A model generated the notes under the pieces. The model was not told the DNA's origin, ran no database searches, and saw only the letters and a list, made by a program, of their open reading frames with translations. The position numbers and the translations under genes are program-made. This document shows positions 54,982 to 64,000 of a stretch of 64,000 nt of DNA, piece after piece; position 1 is the stretch's first letter, and every line of letters starts with the position of its first letter. Source of the DNA: Aureobasidium sp. EXF-3400 (Eukaryota; Ascomycota; Dothideomycetes; Dothideales; Saccotheciaceae); the NCBI GenBank assembly GCA_024195585.1, contig SWBL01000236.1:18800-82799 (forward strand). Reading direction: 5' to 3'.

Positions 54982-55254
54982 GTTGACGGAGAAACTGGGG
55001 TATGTGGATGACAGAGGTTCAGAGGACGCAACGAACAGATCTCCAGGTATGGCGGCGATGAAAGTCGGATGAACAAACAGATGATCGCTCAGTATCGTTT
55101 GAAGCTCACACAACTGGAAGGTGCGAGTGACGCTGTCTGTTGCCGTACGAGTCCGTGCGCACCTTCCGCCAAGAGGTCGCGGAAGTCTGGCTGTACCTCG
55201 CATTGCTGACCATCCGGGCTGTACAATCGGTATATACCCTAATTCCACGCAAAA
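54982..55254. promoter_or_regulatory. Divergent promoter RPN9 / complex I 40 kDa
   Basis: 273 bp. It contains a perfect 10-bp inverted repeat: GGAAGGTGCG at 55116-55125 and CGCACCTTCC at 55158-55167, spaced by 32 bp. The same decamer occurs in two other divergent promoters of this window. Candidate transcription-factor site (inference). Confidence 0.5.
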
Positions 55255-56696
55255 ATGAGCCAGATCGCGAGCAGCATGGCTCTGCAGAGGCAGCTCGCCA
55301 GATCCGGCACCCAATTCGCAAAGACTTCGGTCCCTCGCGTCCAGTCACGAAACCTCCAGGACATCGCCATCACCAGAACCGGCAAGCCCATCATCAGAAT
55401 CTCCGGTGGAAGGTACCACGATCCCGTCAAACACGCCTGTCCTTCCTTCCTTTACTGACTCTGTTCGTCACTAGATCCTCGCTCGGAGGTTGGTCTCATG
55501 CGCAAGTACCATCTCAATGGATCCATCCCGACTAACTCTCCATTAAGGCCATACCGCTACCGTCTTCGGTGCCACTGGTTTCCTCGGCCGCTACGTCGTC
55601 AACAGACTCGGTACACGCTCCCTCCATCCAATCCGCCTGCTTCAATGCTAAACTCAGCCCACAGCCCGTGCCGGATGCACCGTCGTCGTTCCCTTCCGTG
55701 AGGAGATGGCCAAGCGCCATCTCAAGGTCTCCGGTGATCTGGGTCGTGTTGTCTTCCTGGTACGCCCAATCCTATGCCTGACCTCTTGCGCCAACACGCG
55801 CTGACAAGTACAAAAGGAAATGGATCTCCGCAACACTGCTTCTATCGAGGAGTCTGTCCGTCATTCCGATATCGTCTACAACTTGATCGGCCGCGACTAC
55901 CCCACCAAGAACTTCGACCTCGAGGACGTCCACGTTGAGGGTGCCACCCGTATCGCCGATGCTGTCGCCAAGTACGATGTCGACCGCTTCGTCCACGTTT
56001 CCTCGCACTCGGCCTCCCTGGACTCGCCCTCCGAATTCTACCGCACTAAGGCTCGTGGTGAGGAGGCTGTCCGCAACATCTTCCCCGAGACGACAATTGT
56101 CCGCCCTGCCCCTATGTTTGGCTTCGAGGACCGTCTGCTTCACCGCATCGCCAAGGCTTCCAACATGTTCACATCCAACGACATGCAGGAGCGCTTCAAC
56201 CCTGTCCACGCCATTGACGTTGGTTCCGCTCTTGAGAAGATGCTACAAGACGACAGCACCGCTGGTGAGACCTACGAGCTTTACGGTCCCAAGCAATACT
56301 CGATGGCCGAGATCAAGGAGCTCGTCGAGCGCGAAATCCTCAAGACCAGGCGTCACATCAACATTCCTCGTCAAATCATGACCCCCGTTGCACAGCTGAT
56401 GAACAAGTTTGTCTGGTACAGTGTCATGAGCAAGGATTCGGTTGCTCGCGAGTTCATCGACCAGACCATTGACCCCTCAGCAAAGACCTTCAAGGATTTG
56501 GGTATCGAGCCTACTGACCTTGCCAACTTCACATACCACTACCTCGTAAGTACATTTGTCTCAACCTCGTTGAGCATATTGCTAATACCCCTTATAGCAA
56601 GCATACCGTAGTTCATCCTACTACGACTTGCCTCCCATGACCGAGCGTGAGAAGAGAGAGGAGAAGAAGTACCTCCACGTTCTCGACGACCAGTAA
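55255..56696 (+). CDS. nuo-40: NADH:ubiquinone oxidoreductase 40-kDa subunit (NDUFA9)
   Basis: Exons 55255..55412, 55475..55488, 55548..55610, 55665..55759, 55817..56545, 56598..56696, 385 aa. It is an accessory subunit of mitochondrial complex I with an SDR-type NAD(P)H-binding fold. A basic, acid-poor N-terminus is the presequence. A 14-nt microexon (SSLGG) joins GGR to HTATVFGATGFLGRYVVNRLARAG, the dinucleotide-binding glycine motif. Later blocks: VVFLEMDLRNTASIEESVRHSDIVYNLIGRDYPTKNF, RFVHVSSHSASLDSPSEFYRTKARGE, TIVRPAPMFGFEDRLLHRIA. The length agrees with Neurospora nuo-40 (about 375 aa). Confidence 0.95.
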
Positions 56697-57533
56697 ATAT
56701 TTCGCATAGCCGTCGTTGTATTTCCCTTTTTTCTTGTTCTATTGTAGAAAACAATATATTTCTTTTTTGATCAGTCAGGACTCTGCATCCTCTCTCGAGG
56801 CCAACTTCCTAAGATACTCAAGGCCTGGTAGTACCCGATTGTCTGACACTCCGAGCCTGGTTCTCGAGGGTGATGTTCGTGCTACACATCATACATCTAT
56901 CCACGAGAGGCTAAATCGAACCAGTCAAGCTCAGGAGTATTGGACACATGAAGGACAGGCAGAAAAGCAGTATGAAACACTGCACGATAGAGGGTTGGAT
57001 AGGTTGGAAGTCACACAATGGGTTTATTGAAGAAGAAGAAGAACCCAGCGGTTTCAGTATATACAAAGGGTATTGCAAGAACTCATGTACATGCATGAAA
57101 AGATAAGAAAGTGAAGGATTCGTTCTTTGCGTATGCCGTAATCCAACTCCAACTTAGAGAGAGTGAAACAAGCAACCAAAAACCCAAGCAATGTTTCGTG
57201 TTCGTAAAAGCCTGCCTTTCGTCTCAGTTGCTGCGCGCGTCGGGGAAAAAAAAAAGAATCAACAAGAAGATAAATTCAAGCCAGCAATGCCGAACATGTT
57301 GATGAGAATAGCAAATGAGGTGCTGGCGGGTAAAGTAACAGAGGGACTCGAAAAAGGAAAGGGGTATCGTGACAAGACGAGACAGCGCTTGCGACAAAAA
57401 CAGAGGAGATATGAAGAGATGAGTCAAGTATGAGTGAAGAAGAGGAACGGGAGCTCCGGGGCCGTGGAGCAACGGAACCAAGGATTGAAGTGAAGATTGA
57501 AGTGAAGATTGAAGAGATTGTCGTCCTGTCCTC
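56697..57533. other. Convergent spacer with an A-tract and a short repeat
   Basis: 837 bp between complex I 40 kDa and WC-1. It holds an A10 run near 57245 and a 12-bp repeat (ATTGAAGTGAAG, about 2.5 copies, 57484-57513) just past the WC-1 stop. Probably long 3' UTRs. Confidence 0.5.
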
Positions 57534-60500
57534 TTACTCTTCTTCGATCTTTTCCGGAACCCTGCTGGCACCTTCCATATGTGCCGAGTGTCCTGTAGGT
57601 CCATGATGTTGCTGTGGTGAAGTGACGTTGACGTATCCACTGGTTGTGTTCATGTTCTGGCTGTGTTGCGCAAGTGCGTCGAGCGGCTGGTGACGAGGCG
57701 TCGTCGATTCTGTCTTGACGACGTTGTGGCCACCGGGCGGATGCATGGGAGATTGTGACTTTTTCGAAGCCTTGTCCGATGTTGTTGAGTGTACAGAGTG
57801 CTGTGAACCGGTCCAAGGTGATACCCTACCGTTGTTCTGCTGTTTTCGTTAACCGTCCGCACTTGTTGTCCGTGAATTCGTTGCTGATGAACTCACCAGC
57901 TTGGCCCATCTCAGACCACAGCTATTGCAAAGATCTCGTTGTCCGCTTGGGCCTCTCCTCCACTCGGGTGTCACTCTGGTGTGGCAGTTGGCACAGTCCT
58001 TCTGCATCTGACCAGCACCCTTTCTCCTCTTTCGCTTCTTCTTGGCAGCCAACAAAGACTGTACTTCTTCTGCTAGCATGCGATTCTTCTTCTCCAACTG
58101 CCTGATCTCGTACTGCCACGAGGACGACTTGGTCGTTTTGAGCTCATCAAACAAGTTGTCTTCCGAAGCCAATGCCCCGTCTTGGCGGCCAAGGCGAAGT
58201 CCGTTCTGTCCCGAGTAAGTGGGCGCCGCACCATCTGTAGATTGAAGCTGGCCCAATGAAAGTGGAGTGTTGTCACCCAATGGCATCGGTGTTCCAGGCG
58301 TGTATTTGCCAGATAATGCAGACTCTGATCCGCGTTGGCTCAGCGCTGGTCGAGATGTCGAATTGCCCCGTTGATGCTTGATCAGACGTGTCTGAGCCAC
58401 GATAAACGTCGGTTTTTGGCCTTCCGTTGCATCTCCAGGGTACAATGTCGTGAAAGCTTGGAGGACATGTCCACGGCGGTTGATCATCTCGTGTCTGACT
58501 GATGCTTTCTTACCCGTACGTGCGTGCTCAAGAACACGTCCAAATTCGGCCTTCGAATCTGCTCTCATAAGAGATTGGATGCTCACGCCTACAAGCTCGT
58601 CTGGTTGGCGGTCGAGCAGCTGTCTTACGTTGGAAGACACGAAGAGGAACATGCCCGACGTGGACATCTTCGTCCACAATTCGTTTTCGCCAACTCCATT
58701 GTTCCCGATGAGCTCGTTTCTGTTAAGTGCGTAAACTGGACGCTCTCTTCCAACCATAATGATTGACTTTCGACCCTTTCCTTGTTCGGTATGAAGTGAT
58801 CCATGGCCTTCGAACCACATATACCCGCTGTTCTTTCTCCGGATTCGGAACACGACGTTGACTGATGCTCCAGTAGAGGTGTCCTTGAGATCCCTGGTTA
58901 CCGGCACGATATCGCTGGGATGACAGATAGATGAGAGTGCTGTACCGATGATCTCTCCAGGCTCGTATTCGAGTACCCTGGACGCCGAAGGAGAGATCCA
59001 CTGGAACAAACCCTTGAGGGACAGAACATGAATCACATCGTCCGTGTTTTCGAGGAGAACCTTATCCCACATTCGTTTGGCGAAGTCAGATTCTCCAGTT
59101 CCAATGGTGCTCAAGATTGCAGAAACATCATCTCTCGGTATAGTTTGGCCAAGCTCTCCTCTAATGGCAGTCGACTCTGGGGCGTTCATGATGTAACGCG
59201 GCATTGTCATGCCCCGTTGGTAGTTGATTGCATATGTGCCGTCAGGGTTTCTATCAGTCACCGCATTTGGTTGCTCCACTAGATCGACTTGGAATCCAAC
59301 AAAGAATTTGACCTGATCCGTGTCCCATGAGATTGGAATCATCGTTAGTAAATTCATGAAGGGCTGGCCACCTCGTCTATAGTTGATCAGCGAGATCTGA
59401 GCTTCCCTGCGGAGATTGATCATGTTTTTGAGATAGAGTACTGAATCGTCGTCGACATATTTGCGCCGTACTCCGGCTTCGACGTTGCCGTCAGGAGATT
59501 GCAAGAACCTGCAGTTTCGACCGAGAATCATATGTCGAGTATAGCCAGTAAGTCGTTCGAAATTGTCTGAACAATACACGATGGGAAAATCGTCCTTCTC
59601 TGCATCACACACTACGAAAGCGCAAGATAAGTCGACAGATCCGATGTTGATCTCCGGGTTTGGTCGAGTCGCGACGCGCATCTGTTCCCGCGTCAGCTTC
59701 AAGGCACTTGTGTCTGTATAGGGTTACAAGACGCACTAGAACTCCGAGCATATCAAAGCCGGTTGACGAGTAAGCGTTCTTGTACTGAGAATGCATATGA
59801 GGCTTGCCCGTCATTGTGGATGGCCATCCGCCTGGATTGAGGTGAGCTTGAGATTAATACGAGAATATCGTGGATCTAACAAACCTTCCGGCGTAGGCCA
59901 ATTGAACCCTTGATTGTTCGGATTGTATTTCGACGCGTCGGGTGAACGACCCGGCTTTGCATCAAGATTACGACCTCTATCCATGCCTACGTCCTGACGC
60001 GAGCCAGGTTCGGGGTATTGAGGCTGTGCTTTGAAACCAGAATTCTGCCTTGAATTTTGAGCTTGTCGATTGTTTGGTCGCTGTGGCGTAGGCTGGCGTG
60101 ATTGTTGATTTGTATTTTGCATAGTTTGACTCGTTGATGATCGGCTGTGGGAGTTTTCGAGGGACGGCCTTTTAGCAGGATGAGGATTTCCGCCAACTTC
60201 TGGAGACTGTGCGTACATGTGATTGGGCACGGAAGTATGGACAGGAGAATTCATCATTCCGTGGTAAGAGTTGTGGTTGTACATAGGCATTAGGCGGTCG
60301 ACGTTTGGGCTATTGTAACCGAGAGACGACATGTGCATAGGAGTGTTGATGTAGGGGCTGTTGAGGTCCATGTCGACGTTGGAGAGACCCCCAGAGGATT
60401 GAAAGGACGATGCTGTTGGTAGCATTGGCATGAAAGAGCCTGTTGAAGCGTAACCATTATCGATAGCCATGTCGGCGCCAGCGGTGGAGGGTTGTCTGCT

Positions 60501-60893
60501 TTGCATGGGCGGGTTGGCTTGACTGGCGGCCATGTATGCTGTAGCGTCGACCATCTCAGGGTTTGGAAGGCTGAATTGGTAGGATTCGAGAGGACCGGTC
60601 GGAGAAGTGCCAGTAAATTCCATCATAGACATACGCCGCGGGTCGTCAGGATCCATGTGTTGGGGCTGTTGCGGTTGTTGCTGCTGTCGCTGGCCTGAGT
60701 GGAAAGGTTGAGGCATGCTTTGTCTTCGCATAAGGTTGCCGTTTTGACTGACGATGTCGTCGAGAGAGTGTCCAGCCATGGCGTCCATATCCGCTCCTTG
60801 GGCCATGATTTGTCCATTGGCCGACATGTCCATCTGCTGCATGCCATCGCCTTGGTGCCCATGCCCGGAGGCATAGGGATTGTAGCCGCTCAT
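57534..60893 (-). CDS. wc-1: White Collar-1 blue-light photoreceptor and GATA transcription factor
   Basis: Exons complement(57534..57839, 57897..59681, 59737..59831, 59885..60893), 1064 aa. It is a flavin-binding transcription factor that works with WC-2 in the nucleus. Order: a Gln/Met/Asn-rich N-terminus, [11 protein letters not shown] and [11 protein letters not shown] leading across a 55-bp intron into [14 protein letters not shown], then the LOV domain (about 380-505) with photoactive Cys425 in [18 protein letters not shown] second PAS follows (about 580-690) and a third (about 710-815). A nuclear localisation run (KKKRKRRKG) precedes a GATA finger at 931-963 ([18 protein letters not shown]...[11 protein letters not shown]), and the final exon gives a 101-residue tail. 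The LOV cysteine and all four zinc ligands are intact, so it should be light-responsive. It is divergent from RPT3. Confidence 0.96.
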
Positions 60894-62277
60894 GATTTAC
60901 GGGGCGCGGGAGGTCATCCGTGCAAAGGCTGTCGGTGTCGGGGTCGCGGCACCAACGAGATGGGGCTTTTGCGCGCGGCTTGCGGTCAAGGACGTCGAGG
61001 GGTTGGGGCGAAGCAGCCGGCGGTGTTTCGCGCGTGTCGCCGAGTCGCTCGAGCCTGGCAAGAAGGTAGCTTATCGTTTCCGGCGAGAGTCCGAGGGGAT
61101 GGAGCAGGCGGCGTGCGATGAGTTGAGACTTGGGACTTCACGGCGTGTGTGACTAGCAACAGAAGAATTGAAAGACCAAAGACGCTGCTCGAGTGGAAGG
61201 TGCGTGCACGGCCACGCTAAACTTCAGCACGCGGTTCTTTCGTAGAACGCTCGTTCTGAGTACTACGTCATGTCCAGCACCTCCTGTTCTTCAGAGAATA
61301 CCTCTTGATATGTAGGGTGATTGGATTGCTTTACGATACCTTTTCAAACTTGTGGAATAGTCACTGGGTATTCAATTCTGGTGTTATAATCATCCTACAT
61401 GTTTGGTTCCGGGAGCGACGGACCTGCATCGCACCGGGACGCTGGGTCTTGACAAAGTCAACGCAAATCGACGATGGGTTTCCAATCTTCCGTTTTGAAA
61501 ACTCCCACCAAAACTACATGTTTGAGTAAGGGGTCTACTTCCAACGAGATTCCATGTGGCTATTTCTTGCAAAGCAACCAAGGCACGACTACTGCATCTG
61601 CCATATCGCCTCGGGTAAGTCAGGAGGGGCCTCCGATTGGTTCAATCCGATCACAACTACCAATTCTTCGACATGCGGCTCAAGTCTTGATCAAATCTCT
61701 ACCACGTGGGGGCTTCTTTTTCCCCAAACTTGATCGTTTGAATAAAGTGACAATATATTGGTGTGCTTCAGTTGTGCCGGTGGTTGTTTTTTCTGCTAAG
61801 TATAGCGTATGCATGTTCGGACAAGATGGATAACTAGAGATGTAGTGTTGCCAAGGCGTTTGGCGGAGGACCATTCCTAAGATCGATCTCATCTGATCTG
61901 TGGAAGACCAAGGTGTGGCGTGTCTTCCCAGATCTCCCCGACTCAAGACGCCGTTACCTCTGCTCAGGGGGTTCGTTGCCAATCGCGCGATCCGCGATGG
62001 AGTGAAATGAGGAAGCCAGAGTCAGCCCAAGGGCCCTTCTCGGTAGACCGAACTTCGGAAGTAGTTGGTGCCAAGGTAGGGTCGGAGCTAGCAAGCTCCG
62101 ACGCCAGGTGCTGTGACATAGCGCAGTGAGAACGTCGCTGAGGCAAGTGACGAGCGACAAGTGACAACCCATCAACACTGCATCTCTGCATCAAATCTAT
62201 CGTGTATCGCCGCCGTCCTCGTACCACTCTGAGATTCGCCGTATCCGACCACATATACCACATTCCAACAGCCCAAC
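60894..62277. promoter_or_regulatory. 1.4-kb divergent region wc-1 / RPT3
   Basis: No gene found. It contains GGAAGGTGCG at 61195-61204, about 300 bp from the wc-1 start and 1.07 kb from RPT3. Photoreceptor genes often have long regulated promoters, which would fit the length (inference). Confidence 0.5.
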
Positions 62278-63642
62278 ATGGCTGACGTCGCAGTCGACTC
62301 GTACGCAAACACGGTGCCGCCGCACAAGAAACAGCTCTCATCATCCATTCCCAACATCGAATCGCTCGAAGGCATCGGCGCCGACTCTGACGATCAATAC
62401 TCCACATTCAAGAAGCTCCAGAGACAGCTTGAGTGCGTTTGCGAGCTCCTGTCGTGTATAGATCTATGCTAACAACACGCAGATACATCAAGCTGCAAGA
62501 AGAGTACATCAAGGATGAACAAAGATCGCTGAAGAGAGAGCTTGTGCGCGCACAGGAGGAGATCAAGAGGATACAGAGCGTGCCGCTTGTTATCGGACAG
62601 TTCATGGAGGCCATCGACCAGAAGTGCGTATCCTTGACATCCGACGAACCATCACATGCTAACCAGCCCCAGCACCGGCATCGTACAATCGTCCACTGGA
62701 TCCAACTATGTCGTGCGCATTCTTTCAACACTCGATCGTGAGCTTCTCAAGCCTTCGTCCTCCGTCGCCCTTCATCGCCACTCAAACTCGCTCGTCGACA
62801 TTCTTCCCCCAGAGGCAGACTCCTCCATCGCTATGCTTGGTGCAGACGAGAAGCCAGACATCACGTACGCTGATGTCGGAGGATTGGACATGCAAAAGCA
62901 GGAAATCAGAGAAGCTGTCGAGCTGCCCCTTACACACTTCGATCTCTACCACCAGATCGGTATCGACCCTCCTCGTGGTGTTCTTCTCTACGGCCCTCCT
63001 GGTACCGGAAAGACTATGCTGGTGAAGGCTGTCGCCAACAGCACTACCGCATCCTTCATCAGAGTTGTAGGATCCGAATTCGTTCAGAAGTATCTGGGTG
63101 AGGGTCCTCGCATGGTCAGAGACGTGTTCCGCATGGCTCGTGAGAACAGTCCCTGTATCATCTTCATCGACGAGATTGACGCCATCGCCACCAAGCGTTT
63201 CGATGCCCAAACTGGTGCCGACAGAGAAGTCCAACGTATTCTGCTTGAGCTGCTCAACCAGATGGATGGTTTCGATCAGACTAGCAACGTCAAGGTCATC
63301 ATGGCCACCAACCGTGCCGACACTTTGGATCCTGCCCTTCTCCGTCCTGGTCGTCTCGACAGAAAGATCGAGTTCCCCAACCTTCGCGACAGACGTGAGA
63401 GAAGACTGATCTTCAGCACCATCGCCAGCAAGATGAGCTTGAGTCCCGAAGTCGATCTCGACAGTCTCATTGTCCGCAACGACCCACTGAGTGGTGCTGT
63501 CATTTCCGCCATCATGCAGGAAGCTGGTCTTCGCGCCGTCAGAAAGAACCGCTACAACATTATCCAGCAGGATCTCGAGGACGCCTACACCAGCCAGGTC
63601 AAGGGAGCGTCCGAAGCCGACAAGTTTGACTTCTACAAGTAA
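62278..63642 (+). CDS. RPT3: 26S proteasome AAA-ATPase subunit RPT3 (PSMC4)
   Basis: Exons 62278..62432, 62483..62623, 62673..63642, 421 aa. It is one of six ATPases that unfold substrates at the base of the regulatory particle. Seen: an N-terminal coiled coil ([26 protein letters not shown], across the first splice), an OB domain ([25 protein letters not shown]), and an AAA domain with Walker A GPPGTGKT (about 206-213), Walker [16 protein letters not shown], the arginine-finger region [22 protein letters not shown], and sensor helices. The C-terminus is DFYK; an aromatic-containing end similar to HbYX is family-typical. Specific RPT3 features include [14 protein letters not shown] and KKNRYNI-like C-terminal wording ([16 protein letters not shown]). 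Confidence 0.96.
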
Positions 63643-63921
63643 GCCAGGGTTTTCGAGCTGGCGTTATGCCTTTTGTACACTAGATTAGCATGGGAAAAGG
63701 AGAGCGGCCTGGGGAACAGGGTCGCTTGCTGGGTATGCGACTCGCAAGCGTTCAAGTAGACGATCATAATGGCAAACACACACATATATCACGACACATG
63801 GCAATGGAGACAAAGTTTTTGACCGTCTGTTATTTTGTTCGCTAGAGAAAGCCCAGTATTTACTTGACTTCCGACTATGCGCCGGATTGGACTGGTACTA
63901 TTTGACACAGCATCAACGCAT
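63643..63921. other. Convergent spacer RPT3 / uS10
   Basis: 279 bp of 3' UTR-type sequence. No gene seen. Confidence 0.5.
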
Positions 63922-64000
63922 TTAAGCGGCAATGGTGACCTCAACCTCAACACCGGCCTCGATGTTGATGATGATCTGCTTGACGACCTCAGTGGGGGCG
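63922..64000 (-). CDS. RPS20: 40S ribosomal protein uS10 (RPS20), 3' end only
   Basis: Only the last 25 codons plus TAA are in the window. They read APTEVVKQIII followed by NIEAGVEVEVTIAA, the strongly conserved C-terminus of eukaryotic cytosolic uS10. The gene continues past the right edge. Identification rests on this short but distinctive tail. Confidence 0.85.
   Translation of the reverse strand, partial: APTEVVKQIIINIEAGVEVEVTIAA

Noticed and set aside
56697..57533. A small gene between complex I 40 kDa and WC-1
   Set aside because: Frames are short, repeat-driven (LQSS-type translation of a 12-bp repeat) and lack motifs; 3' UTR sequence is more likely.
1..64000. Transposons, repeat-induced mutation or CRISPR
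   Set aside because: No transposase or reverse transcriptase motifs, no long terminal repeats, no AT-rich mutated tracts and no spaced repeat arrays were seen.

Overview
The window is nuclear DNA of a filamentous ascomycete (Pezizomycotina). The evidence is about 45 short introns (mostly 48-80 bp, with GT..AG ends and CTGAC/CTAAC-like branch sites), fungal-specific proteins (a White Collar-1 photoreceptor, BLI-3, PFA5, a GH5 sterylglucosidase, HPC2, RSC1), and compact genes on both strands with many divergent promoters. A Dothideomycete is a plausible guess, but the sequence alone does not prove it. I see no transposon, CRISPR array, viral insertion or clear secondary-metabolite cluster. The content is mostly conserved housekeeping genes with a few accessory ones. 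Exon coordinates were joined by hand from reading frames, splice signals and family similarity. In every multi-exon gene the joined length is a multiple of three.

Layout. 1-2.05 kb: 3' part of a serine-rich disordered protein. 2.05-2.96 kb: spacer holding a tRNA-like inverted repeat. 2.96-8.3 kb: a 206-aa protein of unknown function, the palmitoyltransferase PFA5 (-) and a secreted multicopper oxidase (-). 10.0-11.9 kb: 14-TM DHA2 transporter. 12.6-22 kb: RSC1 (-), OTU1 (+), an HNH protein (-), glucosidase II beta (+), an F-box protein (+). 22.1-28.6 kb: exportin MSN5 (-) and a GH5 sterylglucosidase/glucosylceramidase (-). 29.3-36 kb: DNAJC3-like ER co-chaperone (+), BLI-3 (+), ACS-family transporter (-), NEP1 (+). 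36.8-41 kb: a VOC-domain protein fused to a repetitive tail, EFM5, and an intron-containing tRNA-Ser(UGA). 41.3-49.3 kb: an unrecognised 850-aa protein (-), mitoribosomal uS2m (+), a YMC1-type mitochondrial carrier (-), an RPAP1/RBA50 homologue (-). 50.5-56.7 kb: HPC2 (+), RNase H2 subunit C (+), RPN9 (-), complex I 40-kDa subunit (+). 57.5-64 kb: White Collar-1 (-), RPT3 (+), and the 3' end of ribosomal protein uS10 (-).

How the genes relate. There is no operon-like logic, but some functions recur. Chromatin and transcription: RSC1, HPC2, RBA50, WC-1. The proteasome/ubiquitin system: OTU1, F-box, RPN9, RPT3. Ribosome biogenesis and translation: NEP1, EFM5, uS2m, uS10, tRNA-Ser. ER glycoprotein quality control: glucosidase II beta and DNAJC3-like. 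Mitochondria: uS2m, YMC1-like, complex I 40 kDa. WC-1 and a homologue of the classic blue-light-induced gene bli-3 lie about 26 kb apart. The most interesting non-coding signal is a decamer, GGAAGGTGCG, found four times and only in three divergent promoter regions.
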